DNA of 64,000 nucleotides from Xiphias gladius (lineage: Eukaryota > Chordata > Actinopteri > Istiophoriformes > Xiphiidae): contig NC_053408.1 of the NCBI RefSeq assembly GCF_016859285.1, positions 6,955,713 through 7,019,712 on the forward strand, in the 5' to 3' direction. Shown here in pieces: positions 40,686 through 64,000 of the stretch. The translations under genes and the position numbers were made by a program. Position 1 is the first letter of the stretch, and every line of letters starts with the position of its first letter. The notes below the pieces were generated by a model. That model worked only from the letters and a program-made list of their open reading frames with translations, was not told where the DNA came from and did no database searches.

Positions 40686-41070
40686 AAAGGACCAGTGTCT
40701 AGGATTTAGTTGCATCTAGTGGTCAGGTTGCAGATTATAACCAACTGGATACCCCTCCCCTTGCCCCTCCCTTTATAAGCATGTATGAGAACCTACGGTG
40801 GCTTTAAGGTAACGTAAAAACGTGAAAGCCCCTCTCTAGACCAGTGTTTGGTTTGTCCATTCTGGGCTACTGTAGAAACATGGTGGTGCAACATGGCAGG
40901 CTCCGTGGAAGAGGACCCCCTTCCCATATTGACATGAGGGCTTATTCTAAGCTAACGAAAACACAGCGATTCTTAGTTTCAGGTGATTATACACTAATAA
41001 AAACACAGTTATGAGTATTATATTCCACTTCTGCCAGTAAATCCAACTAAATCCTATATACTGCTCCTTT
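40686..41070 (+). mobile_element. MITE-like element with terminal inverted repeats (385 bp)
   Basis: The left end AAAGGACCAGTGTCTAGG and the complement of the right end match over 24 bp with three mismatches (40686-40709 and 41047-41070). No coding capacity. Ends of this type are very common in percomorph genomes. Confidence 0.7.
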
Positions 41071-41330
41071 AATGCCTGAAACAAATTTCATGACAATCCA
41101 TTCAATAGTTGTCAAAATATTTCAATAAAAACCAAAAATGTCCACCTCATGGTAGAGCGAGAGGAAAAGTCAGAGGACCACCAAAGTCAGAGGGATTCAT
41201 CCTCTCGGGACCATGGATGTCTGTACAAAATTTCACGACAATACATCCAATAGTTGTTGAGCTATTTCAGTCCTGACCAAAGTGGTGTCAGACCAACATT
41301 GCCATCCCTAAACCCTTATTGGTTAAAAAC
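41071..41330 (+). repeat. Interspersed fish repeat family C, copy 2
   Basis: AATTTCATGACAATCCATTC and, further on, AATTTCACGACAATACATCC, two diverged internal copies of one unit, directly behind the MITE-like element. Confidence 0.5.
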
Positions 41331-42384
41331 ACCCCAGAACATTACTTATAAACAGACAATAAAGTTGTGATATGTCCCACCCACATTATGCACCACATTT
41401 GCTGCAGTTCTCAGGGGTATGAAGAAGGAGCACAGTCATTCTTATGGGATGTTGCTAATGTGAATCATGACAAAAGCAGCTGCAGAAAGAAACTCCCCAA
41501 AGTTGTGTGACGTTCCCAGATAACTAATTAAAATTTCATTAACTTGTGCGCCTGACTGTTTTGTGCAGTCATAGCTCAGGGAGGCATCAGTACACTCACA
41601 ACACCAAAAGAATTTGCACAGTAAGGATCAGTCATTTAGGTGTGGGGACACAAAAACTGGATCATTTTGTTTATTGGTCTGCGGTCTTCTGAATGATTCA
41701 GCAGCAACGACAGTCCAGTTCATCTCAAAACCATATCTGGATTTTTTTAATGCACTTAGATCAAATGGATTACCATGGAACTAAATTCTTCCCTAATGTC
41801 TTCCTCTATCGAATATGCTTTGGGTTCCATCTTTCTTTTTTTTACCAATACCTTTCCCTCCAATACCCTTTTTTTTTAATCTCGTCGATGAAAGAAAGGA
41901 TGAAACATGACTGAACTGGCTCAGAAAACACTTAAGATGTTTCAGCAAACTATTCAGGGATGATTGCTTTGCCTCTTTTGTTAAATTCTCTGGGATGTTT
42001 TACTTGCCAAAGGCTCATTTTGTAAGATACTTTTCAGGTCAAGACACTCTGTGCTGCCTCAAACACTGCGTGTCTTCTCTCAAAGCACCTGACGTCAGTC
42101 CTATCATTTCTTTAAAGATGTGAAGTGTGCTTCCTGTAACACTAAAGGAAAATTATCTAAAATATATCCTCACGTTAACCCATGTTGTCATAAATCTAAC
42201 TGACATGTTGATTATGACTTTGATGCTTTTCAAACCCTTTTCTCAGTTTCTGGACCACGTAATTGAACTAAATACCCTAGTAGCTGTTTGAGTGTTGCTG
42301 AAAATGCACTTTATCTCTCTCCTGTGTAGAAAACCAGTTTAATTTAATTTATTTGAGTTGCTGAGAAAATTCAGATCATGTTTA

Positions 42385-42795
42385 GCATTCTTCTAGAGTT
42401 TCCATACTGGCATTGGCCTTGTCTTTTAACTCTGAATTCCTCTCACCAGACTCAATAGCAGGCAACTTTTTCCCTGTTATCTGATTCATTTTAGCCAAGC
42501 TAGCTGCTAAAGCTGAAATTTTACATTTGTAGATTTTAGACAAAGCTTTCAAAGGCAGTTGGATGGATGTGAAATGTGGTGCAGACATTCATGTTCCCTT
42601 CACGAGGAATTGAAATACTAGCTAATTATTTTCCCATCAGCCTCATCTGTACTCTCTGTGTGTAGTGCTAATTAGAATATGTTAGCATGCTAACGTGCTA
42701 ATGTAAGATGGTTAACACGCTAAACAGTATACCGACAAAATATCAAAGCACAGCCTTTAGCTGCCATGAATGTAGATGCTCTTGTAGGTACGTTA
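42385..42795 (+). repeat. Interspersed fish repeat family C, copy 3
   Basis: Contains GTGGTGCAGACATTCATGTT and TTAGCATGCTAACGTGCTAA. Not coding. Confidence 0.5.
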
Positions 42796-43184
42796 CCTCT
42801 TTTTGCCTCTATTCTTCCTGTATACATGTATTGTAACGGTAAATATTATATTTATTGCAATTTGTAGTAAACATCATTTATTCAGTTTGTGATTATGAAC
42901 AGTCGGCGGGAGCTGCAGATCAAGTGGGTTGTTGACCTTTTCAGGGCTTTAAACTAACTCTGTATCCTGAATTACATAACATTAAATGGTAAAATTTATG
43001 TTGAATATTGTATATGGTTAAAATTTGTTTTTTTATCCGACGCCAAGTAATACCAGGGCCACCGATCGCAATACTTTTTAAATATTTTTTGTAAAAGCAG
43101 CCAATGTACTATCATGTAAGGGAGAGAGATGTGTTATGATTTATTTATTCTCTGTTAATTATTAAATCACATGCATGTTCAACA

Positions 43185-43645
43185 GTTAAACAGTTGCTTA
43201 TTTACACATCCAGCAGTTACGGAGCAACGTTACCATTCATTTGGAGTCATGTTTCTGGACACCTGATGAATATAAGTCCTATATATTCACTCTCTTTTAG
43301 CTCTGTTTTTGGTCTCCACCAAATCCTGGCAGAAATATCTGCGCAGCTAACTGTGTCTGTCTGCTACTTTATGCTGAACTGTTGGTGTACAGCTGGTTTT
43401 TAGAGCTTTTTTCACTAAAATCTGTAAAAATGACATTATGAGAGCATTGAGAGTGAACAGAGAGCTAAACAGTGTGCTGAAGTTCGCTTATAAATTTCCA
43501 TGGAGCCGAGGGGAACTGCAGATTCAGGTGATAATTCTCTGTAGGTTCATCACCACGAATAACTTCTTTCACATAGTTGTTTCACACTCTCATTTGATAC
43601 ATTGTTATCGTACAAATATTCATTATTGTTGCTTTAAAAATCTTA
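43185..43645 (-). repeat. Interspersed repeat family A, copy 4
   Basis: Reverse orientation. Contains TTTTAGCTCTGTTTTTGGTC and GGTGATAATTCTCTGTAGGT, shared with copy 2. Confidence 0.6.
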
Positions 43646-44933
43646 TAAACAGGTGGAAAGATGTCATAGACAAGCAAAAAAAAAAGAAAAAAAAAAGGCC
43701 TAAATGAGTTTTTTAATGAGCAAGAATAAAGTGAATGATACTGTTTCTTACCTATTAGGAGGAGGAAAGATGGTCAGGGCACTTTCTTTTTCTTTGGTTG
43801 TCATGACAACCCGGTGCATTTAAGAGAGGAGTCCAGGGGAGCTGTGCTGAGAGAGGAGGTGAAAATAAGATGTGTATGTCTGGGACTGGTACATCCAAAG
43901 AATATAGCAGAATCAGATTTAACTTTTTTAAAATTTAAATACCCTTCATTGTCTGTGATTCTGAGACTGAAACGTCTGAACACTTATTCTACGGTCGTAT
44001 GTTCATCATGAAATGTGGTCAGAAAATACGGTTTATGACCAGATTCACTCTAAAGAGATAAATGTGGAACATTTGACTAATAGAAATATTCAACATGGTA
44101 TTATTTTGGAGGTATTACTGTGAAACACTCCAGCAATGCATGAATAAATGATTTAAGTGGAGCGCTGTCCTACTTCTGATTTTTGATTCTTGCCTTTGAG
44201 GATTCAGCACCCATCTGTAAGAACTGGGTATGAGCACGCTGTTTCAGTTCTCAATTTTGTAGGAACAAAGAAATTTAATTTGTTGTAAATAATCTAGTTT
44301 CACTGGTGACTGGTTTGAATGCTGTGGCTGATCAGTGGACAATCTGGCTACAAAATATGCATTGTCACAGATTAAACAATGCAACAACAGTATATAAAGC
44401 TGTTAGGATTAGCTCCAGCTCAACAACATTTAAAGACTGCTTACATGTTATTTATGTTAATCAGTAATAATGTTCCAATAATATGATAAATATAAGACTC
44501 TGCACCATTTTATTTTTGATACTTTACGTGCATTTTGCAGATATACTTCTGTACTTCCACCTGAGTTGAGATTTTGAATATAGAACTTTTTAGTCATTTT
44601 TATACGTTTTGATTTCCATTCCATCTCAGTGAAACAGAAGATACTGTCTGTATCGGTTTATATAATAAGCAGCAGCAGACGGTGCAACACAAGGAACTTT
44701 AAACCAACTGCATATATCATCTATTTATAGCAGAAAGGTCCGTTTGTGAGCAATTTGTCTGCATCGCTGCCCGATGAAGCCTGATGATGTGGAAACAGAG
44801 TTTCTCTGTCTTTTATTATTTTATATGCAAATCACATAAAAGTTCACTGGGGCTACTTACATTATAGCACCTACTCTTCCTCTGTTTTTCAGTACCACCT
44901 GCCACTTGTGACTTCTAGAACTAGCTATGCTTA

Positions 44934-44938
<5 letters not shown>

Positions 44939-44999
<61 letters not shown>
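44939..44999. repeat. (AT)30 microsatellite
   Basis: About 61 bp of uninterrupted AT repeat just upstream of the LINE remnant. Confidence 0.95.
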
Positions 45000-45000
<1 letters not shown>

Positions 45001-45014
45001 TGTATTTTGTGAGT

Positions 45015-45640
45015 TTGAAACTTATGAGGCCACAAAATGAGGGAAGACGTATGTCAGGACTTGATCTCAAATGTAAGATGCAAGTTCATCCATTATAAAA
45101 TTGCACATAGATATTATAATACGTCCCTCAAACTGTTTACAATGGGCTTAACCCAAGATAATGAATGTTGGAAATGTAACAAGGAATGGGAGCATGTTTC
45201 TACATGTTCTGTGGGATTGTCCGGTGGTATTGCCTTTTTGGAAAGAGGTAAAAACTTGAAGAGTGGCTGAAACAATCTCTACCAGAATCCCCACAAATCC
45301 GTCCAGGTAGGGGATACATCTCTCGTGCCTGCTGGGCCTGCTAAAGCAGAGTTTGGGCTCGCAGTTTCAGGATTTATTCTAGTAGTCAGACTTATTTTAT
45401 ATAACTGGAAGAGCCCACATCATGAGGGACTCTGCTTCATTTGAAAATTTGATTGTTTTGGGATCGACTTCTGATTTCATTTTTCCATTTACATAGGTGG
45501 CGATACAGGAATAGAACTCAAGATTTTTCCTCTATTTGTTGCCTTTTTTTCTTTTACTATGTCCCACGTGCATGTCTCAAGTCCAATAATACTATGTGTA
45601 TTTATGTAAAATTGTTGTTGTTGTTAATTGTTATCAGCAG
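45015..45640 (+). mobile_element. L1/Tx1-type LINE, 5'-truncated remnant of ORF2 3' end
   Basis: The plus-strand translation reads WED/REDVCQDL..., KFIHYKIAHRYYNTSLKLF, MGLTQDNECWKCNKE, the typical C-terminal region of L1-like ORF2 proteins with a CxxC. After CNKE a one-base shift moves the frame, and the homologous HVLWDCPVV-LPFWKEV segment follows in the next frame before a stop. So it is dead and truncated. It ends in a short TTG repeat near 45610. Confidence 0.72.
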
Positions 45641-46154
45641 AGAGAGAAAGAACAGAAGCTCTGGGAGAGAGACAGATGAAAACACAGTGGAGTGAAAGTG
45701 GCAGAAAAAGTTTAGTGGATAAGTGGATGAGGTCAAGTGTAACAGAAAGAGGTCGCTCTGTGTGTGTGTGTGGGGGGGGGTGTCAAAGCCACGAATAGAT
45801 TTAATGAGTGAAAGAGGAAGAGAGAAATGCAGTGATGCTCATAGGAAATGTAGTGCATGTGAAGGTGTGGGACCAGTGGAGAAAATCAAAGACTAAGGAG
45901 GGATGTCATGTTTCAAAAGAGTAAAATCAAAGCAAGGGCAGAAGCGAGCCAAGCTTTTGGGTCACTGAGACCACGGGACAGTTGCTTAATGTGCCCGGTT
46001 GGTAATCCAGCCTTGGCTACTGCTACTAAAACAATGAAGGCTGCCACTGGTATCATTACTGCTACTGCTTATGTTATTAAGACCTTTTAAATGCAGCATG
46101 TTGACTTTTGACTTTTTTTTTTTTAACTGCCCCAATACTTGTGCTATTGTAACA

Positions 46155-46420
46155 CTTGGTGCAGTTACTTGAATTTAGAATCAGCTTGATTGGTCAAGTA
46201 TGTTGACTCGTACAAGGAACCTGACAGTCCTCAGTTGCTCGCAATATACACAACACAAATTTACAGGAGGATACAACCGACACAAAGTTAAACATCAAAC
46301 TTAAACATATAGCTATTATATACAGGCAAATACATATCATACAGGGTTGTAGTACAGGTAGTATGTATGGATACTAAGTTAGTTATACAGAGGGAGGTTT
46401 ATGAGCATTTAGGTAGTTTG
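46155..46420 (+). repeat. SINE-like or tail-type fish repeat
   Basis: Begins TTTAGAATCAGCTTGATTGGT and continues with GTACAAGGAACCTGACAGTC. This resembles a very common teleost interspersed sequence. No tRNA-like A/B boxes were established. Confidence 0.4.
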
Positions 46421-46564
46421 GAAGGTATTGAGACTATACAGTGTGTACGGTAGTACATGACAGCAGTGTTTCTACTACTTATACCAACTGATTATTGATT
46501 TTTTCTTCCTCCAGGGTCCATCTATACTGTTTGTTCTTGATACTGAAGTCATTACAATCACTCA

Positions 46565-46945
46565 CAGTGATGGAAAAGTATCTAGGTTTTACTCAAGGAC
46601 TAAATTTGAGTACAATTTTTTTACGGTCCATTTAGTTTAATTGAGTATTTGCATTCTATGCTACTTTACATTACTCCAAATAATGTCCTTTTATTCCATT
46701 ATATTTATTTGGCAGCTGTAGTTACTAGTTACTTTGCAATACAAAACATAATTAGTTAATATTTATGATGCATTCTCATAGATGAAACCGCCGAACAGTA
46801 TTTAAAGAAGTTAAAAATGAGCTACAGCTACAGCTACAACATTAAATTGCTGCTTACATGTTTATGCTTCAGTAAGAGCAATCAAATGATATAGTTGATA
46901 TAAAAAATATAAAATTCTGCATTATAAGAACTACTTTTTGTGATT
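46565..46945 (+). repeat. Fish interspersed repeat ('tacttctactccacc' type), copy 2
   Basis: CAGTGATGGAAAAGTATCTA start, then GTAGTTACTAGTTACTTTGCA. Same family as 6700-6935. Confidence 0.5.
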
Positions 46946-47938
46946 AATTTTTTGAAATACAGATTTAAAATAAGCAGATAAAAAACCGTGGCACAAGATC
47001 TCCAAATAATTTAGTCAGCATTGTCAGAGTGGCACTGAAATCAAACTCACTTTGGTCATAAAGTACCTCGTGGATGCATAAACACAATTGGTATGTTATA
47101 CATTTTTTTTAAAGCTCAAATAAAATATATAAAGACCATATACAAATTGAATATTCACATAAAATTAAAACTTAAATTTAATACAAATTAATACATGTTT
47201 TAAATACCCACATACATTTTCTCTGAAGGACTTTTACTTGTCAGTGAGTATTTTTACACGATTACTGCTTTTGTTTAAGTAATGTATGTGAATATATGTG
47301 AAAGTGTCTGCATGTGTATGTGGATGTTTGCTCAGCTCTGACTAAATTAAACTGGGCTCTGATGTGTGAGTGTGGGTGTGAGGCAGGAGGATATGAGGTT
47401 GTGTGCATGTGTGTGTACATTTGTCATCACTTCCAAGAATACTTTAACAACTGTTCAAAGTGACACAACAGTGGGTGTGTGTGTCTATACACAGTATGCT
47501 TGTTCTTTTATGTGTGTATTTGTGCGCATTTTTACGTATTTTTAAAAAAAAATCATAACTCTAAAATCCATCATACATACATACGTACAAATACATGTGG
47601 CAGGTTTTTGTGTGCACAGTAGTGGAAGTGTGGAGTGTTTTGAGGCTGGATTCAGGAGTGAGGTCAAGTGTGTGAACATGAGGGAGGAGGGAGGAGAGAG
47701 CGAGTGAGAGTAGAGGGTGTTTTTCTGAGAGTCTGTCAGTCTGGTGGCAGTCGGAGGAGAAAACACTACAGCCCGGCTTTATTCAAGGAGCTTCTCGCTG
47801 AGACCAGAGCTTGAGCCTGCTGCGGATTTGGTCTCCTTTCACCAAAGTAGGGGGGGAGTAAAGAACAGAGATGCTGAGAGGATACTGCTAACCTGAAACG
47901 CTGTTTTGTCACAAACTCCTAAATAACACAGCGCTGTG

Positions 47939-48026
47939 ATGGGGACTGTTAGTGAGCTGTGTGCATCCAGTTTCCAGGCTTTTCTCTGTCCTACAGTGCG
48001 ACCGGGGGCACCTGCTGCAGCCACAG
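47939..48026 (+). CDS. Candidate alternative first coding exon of cyth1
   Basis: An ATG at 47939 preceded by an in-frame TAA opens 29 codons plus one base and ends at a strong donor (CACAG|GTAAG). The phase (one base over) is exactly what cyth1 exon 2 at 56769 needs, so the splice would give VPDDLSPEE after a 29-residue N-terminus instead of nine. Sequence upstream (47640-47938) looks like a GA-rich untranslated leader. This is inference: no conservation or transcript data are available, and it could instead be a chance ORF or the first exon of a non-coding RNA. Confidence 0.35.
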
Positions 48027-48986
48027 GTAAGCACTCTTAAGAAAATAACCTTCTTTTTCCCGTTATCTCAGGAAATATAATGTGAGCTTATGAATAATTC
48101 TAGCATACCTTGATAGGTAAACGACATTCATTTTGAGCTGTGTAAACATGCTCTCGCTTACATTTGTTTTTAACTTTCCGAGTTTATCCCTCTGGAATCT
48201 GTCTATTCATGTTTTATTTGTAGTAACATAACTTTATTTATACTGTATATCATGTAGAGACAAGCTGAGAAACGGGTTGAAAGTGTTGATGTTACACAGT
48301 TTATGTCTATAGAACACAATTTTTTTTTTTTAAACTGTGGATTATTAATATTTTCAGTCATTTACAGGCATTTTTGGCCATTTAAAAAGGTACAAAAATT
48401 AGTTGAAATAAAATCACTTTAAATGCAAACAGACTGCATTTTAGTTTTATTTCTTACATATTTCTGCTGTAGTTGTGTGTATGGATAGTGTAATATTTTT
48501 TATAACCCTGAGCTGTTCTATAATAATATTTTGAGTTTTTATGATGAAAGATTGCACATTTTTTTGGTGCCTGTGTTAAAATTAATGTGTCTCGGGTTCC
48601 TGGCAGCTTTATACTTTGTTAAATGGAGTAAATGAGAAGTCAGACTTTTAGCTGAGTTTACGCTGAAAACAAGGATACCGTGTATGTGGGGTAAGGAGGT
48701 TTAAAAAGGTGCTAAACAAATGCAAAAATGAATGCACAGAAAGTCGTTGCAAATGAACCAAAATCAACCTGGACTGCGGAGGGTTGAAAAGGTGTTTTAC
48801 AAATCAGTTATTGCCATTGTTGATATTACCGGTCTTTGTTGGTTTAATGTTGGTTTTGTGTAACTCTTGATAGCCTATAAATGACAAACACAGCAATACA
48901 TGGAGAGCAAGACTGGCACAAAGTGCTATCAGTGTTCAGTTGCCGTGGTGATTTGTGGTTAGGTTATCAAGACAGAGCACTGTGCA

Positions 48987-48989
<3 letters not shown>

Positions 48990-49029
<40 letters not shown>

Positions 49030-49150
49030 CGTGCGTGCGTGCGCGCACAATGCTGCGTGTTCCTGACATTTCCGTGGTCATGTACACACTTGAGTCAGGC
49101 AAACTGTGTGTGTGTGTGTGTGTGTGTGCTAGTGTGTGTGTCTGTGTTTG
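48990..49150 (+). repeat. Two (GT)n microsatellites
   Basis: GT run with GCGC ends at about 48987-49047 and another at 49107-49150. Confidence 0.9.
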
Positions 49151-51029
49151 TGTTTGTGTGAGATGGTGGGCTTGATTTGAGAACATGACGCACACCCATC
49201 ATCCTCTGGTCCAGGATCCTCCTCCCCAGTGGGTGCTGTAGTGACATAATCTCAATCGCTGCCCACTGTTCTCCCTCTGCGCAGGTGCTTTCGTACTGTA
49301 GCTCATTCAAAAGCCAGTCTTACACAGAGAAAGACGCATGGTACTCACCCGGTTTATTTCCATTTGCCTGACAGATTTTATGACTTTTCTTTCTGTAGCT
49401 GGACTTCCCCCATCTTTTTCCATGTTATTTCCTCTTCTCTCTTCTTTATTATATTTATCCCTTAGCCTCAAGACCTCTGCAACAGTGATGTTTTTCACAG
49501 ATATACCCTTTAGCCAGGAAGCAGATTTATTCAATAGGCTATACAGTAGCTTCCTTTGAGAATGATGAACAGCCTTACATTCACCATTTGTCTGCCAATA
49601 GTATTAAAGAACTGTTTCATGTTATATTTAGTCTTGCAGATAGCTTTGGTTTAATTCGGCCAGGCTTTGAGATACAGTATCTGCCTCCACGCCTGTGCAG
49701 TGGAGGTGAATGACATTTAAAAAAAATCAACACCAACTTCTTTTTCCATAAGCAGTATCCCTGTTACTCTGGATAATCCACAGACATCACTGTCAACAGT
49801 TTTCATTTGAACTGCTTTCTACCAGAGAAACAGTCCCCGTGAAAACTGTTCACAGGTTGATACTAAACGAGGACAAAAAAATTGTCTTTTGTATTAGGGT
49901 GAGTCGACCGTTTAAATTTTTGAATTGCAGCCGCTCTTCCTTACCCCTCCTAAACATATCCTGTTTTTGGTGTGTCCAAACTCTGAATAAAGCACTGATT
50001 CAAGCGCACAGCTGCAATCCTTTTGCCCTCCTTTCCTCTATCCTTCCCTACATCCTCTCTTCTCCCTTTCTCTTTCCCTCACACACAACCCATCCATCTC
50101 TGATATCAAACCTGCTTCCTCGGTCTTCGTACCCATTTGGAAACATATGTCTCCCTTCTTCAGCAGGTGGGGGGATATTATTGTTAAGTTAATTTTTACT
50201 TCTTGTCGTGTCGTGCGTAAGAGAAACTTTTGTCACTGCCAAGTCTTTCATCATTTCAACAGGGTGGGGTGTGAAAACCTGAATAAACTGAAACATTTAC
50301 ACATATTCGCAGGCCAGAAAGCATATACACCCATACGCAGAGAGATATACACACTATACACAATCATCTATAAAAATAAAGACATACTGATTCAAGCATG
50401 CAAACTCGTAAACACATTTTTTTCCTTTTAATTTCACCTTTTCTCACAACAGACATATGGTTTTGCCGAAGAATGAAAAAATAAGTATGAAATACTAAGA
50501 AAAAAACCCCAAGACATGCTGGGCACTTGCAAACATCCAGCTAAGAGTATTTTTATTTCTTGATTTAGGAGTTTTTACCCTCTCTTCTCACAGATCACTT
50601 CAAGTTCTGTGACATTTTTAGGCTGTACAGAAGATCTACCAACAGATTTCCGACGACTGTTCAAGTTAGGTGACTGTGAGGTAGTTCCTGGTGGATTTCG
50701 AGTCTGCTTTGGATCATCGTCCTTATGCAGAGGGCCAGCCATTTTTTCAAGTTTCAGTTTATTGATTGACCGCATGACATTGGCATCCAGAATTTAGAGG
50801 AGTCCGTTCCTCCACCTCCTGTGCCACTGACCGCCATGCAACCACAAGGCAGCAAAAACATTTCCATCTCCATCTCCGCGCTTGACGGCTGGTAGAGGAG
50901 GTGGCTACTAAGTAATCCGTTCGCTGCAAGGGTTGCATTTACTCAACAAAACTCGGCAAAATATGTAATCTGCCCAGGGCGGCTCAAACTTTGGCACACA
51001 GCGGGCGGATAAATAGAGGTTTGTTAGCC

Positions 51030-51237
51030 GCTCTCCGATTGGCTGCTGCCGTCGAAGCCACGCCCACGCCACCCTGATCCCTCGCCGGCTGTCTCTGCAC
51101 CGACAGTTGTCGTGAGCGGCCGGTCTCTAACGGTGACGGTCGGACGAGGTACAGACACATTTCTCACTTTAAAGTCACTTTAAAGTGAGAAAAACTTAGG
51201 GTTATCCTCTTAGCCGGCGTTGCCCAGCGGCACAGAC
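51030..51237 (+). promoter_or_regulatory. cyth1: cyth1 promoter and 5'UTR
   Basis: CpG-rich stretch with an inverted CCAAT box (ATTGG, 51038-51042) and CCACGCCC GC boxes near 51058-51068, no TATA. Start of transcription is probably near 51090-51130. The leader contains a perfect 16-bp inverted repeat at 51160-51192. Confidence 0.55.
51160..51192. repeat. Perfect 16-bp inverted repeat with one-base centre
   Basis: TTTCTCACTTTAAAGT (51160-51175), C, then its exact complement (51177-51192). It ends 45 bp before the cyth1 ATG. Confidence 0.9.
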
Positions 51238-63913
<12,676 letters not shown>

Positions 63914-64000
63914 GTACGAGAGTGTGTTTTTTTTAGCGCGAATAGGAAAGAGGAGGTGACATGACAGCTAAAAAAACATGTTTACAGTCACGGCTTTTCT

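Noticed and set aside
35511-47600. Search for a USP36-like gene expected near TIMP2 and CYTH1
   Set aside because: No ubiquitin-hydrolase motif or exon series was seen in any frame; the interval holds repeats only.
47939-47956. N-myristoylation signal at the start of the alternative cyth1 exon (Met-Gly)
   Set aside because: Residue 6 is Glu where the usual signal needs a small residue such as Ser, so the motif does not fit.

Overview
The window reads as genomic DNA from a ray-finned fish, probably a percomorph teleost. The evidence is intron-split vertebrate genes with GT-AG junctions, proteins nearly collinear with human orthologues, many CA/GT microsatellites, and a dense load of fish-type interspersed repeats (hAT-like and Tc1-like elements, MITE-like elements, a LINE remnant). 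There are no bacterial-type operons, CRISPR arrays or phage genes. Species, assembly and paralogue suffixes cannot be fixed from the sequence alone.

Layout. (1) 1649-5020, minus strand: complete arl3 (ciliary small GTPase, 182 codons, six coding exons). (2) 5021-6324: the head-to-head promoter interval, with a perfect CRE on the arl3 side and a probable non-coding first exon of sfxn2. (3) 9294-18376, plus: complete sfxn2 (mitochondrial sideroflexin 2, 320 codons, eleven coding exons), poly(A) signal near 19138. (4) 20918-35463, plus: complete timp2 (tissue inhibitor of metalloproteinases 2, 220 codons, five exons) with a TATA promoter near 20593. (5) 35511-47900: gene-poor and repeat-rich. 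(6) 51238 to the right edge, plus: the 5' half of a cytohesin gene (best match cyth1), covering the coiled coil and the first half of the Sec7 domain, cut off by the window end. A phase-compatible alternative first exon lies at 47939-48026.

The four genes are not one pathway: arl3 serves cilia, sfxn2 the mitochondrial inner membrane, timp2 the extracellular matrix, and cyth1 activates ARF GTPases. In human, ARL3-SFXN2 are neighbours on 10q24 and TIMP2-CYTH1 are near-neighbours on 17q25, so this window joins two separate human blocks at about 19.2-20.4 kb.

I found no new multi-gene system. The points most worth a second look are: a (TG)n tract in place of a pyrimidine tract at an arl3 splice acceptor; a CAG/CA repeat in the arl3 3'UTR; a large foldback in timp2 intron 3; a perfect 16-bp inverted repeat just upstream of the cyth1 start; and the alternative cyth1 first exon.
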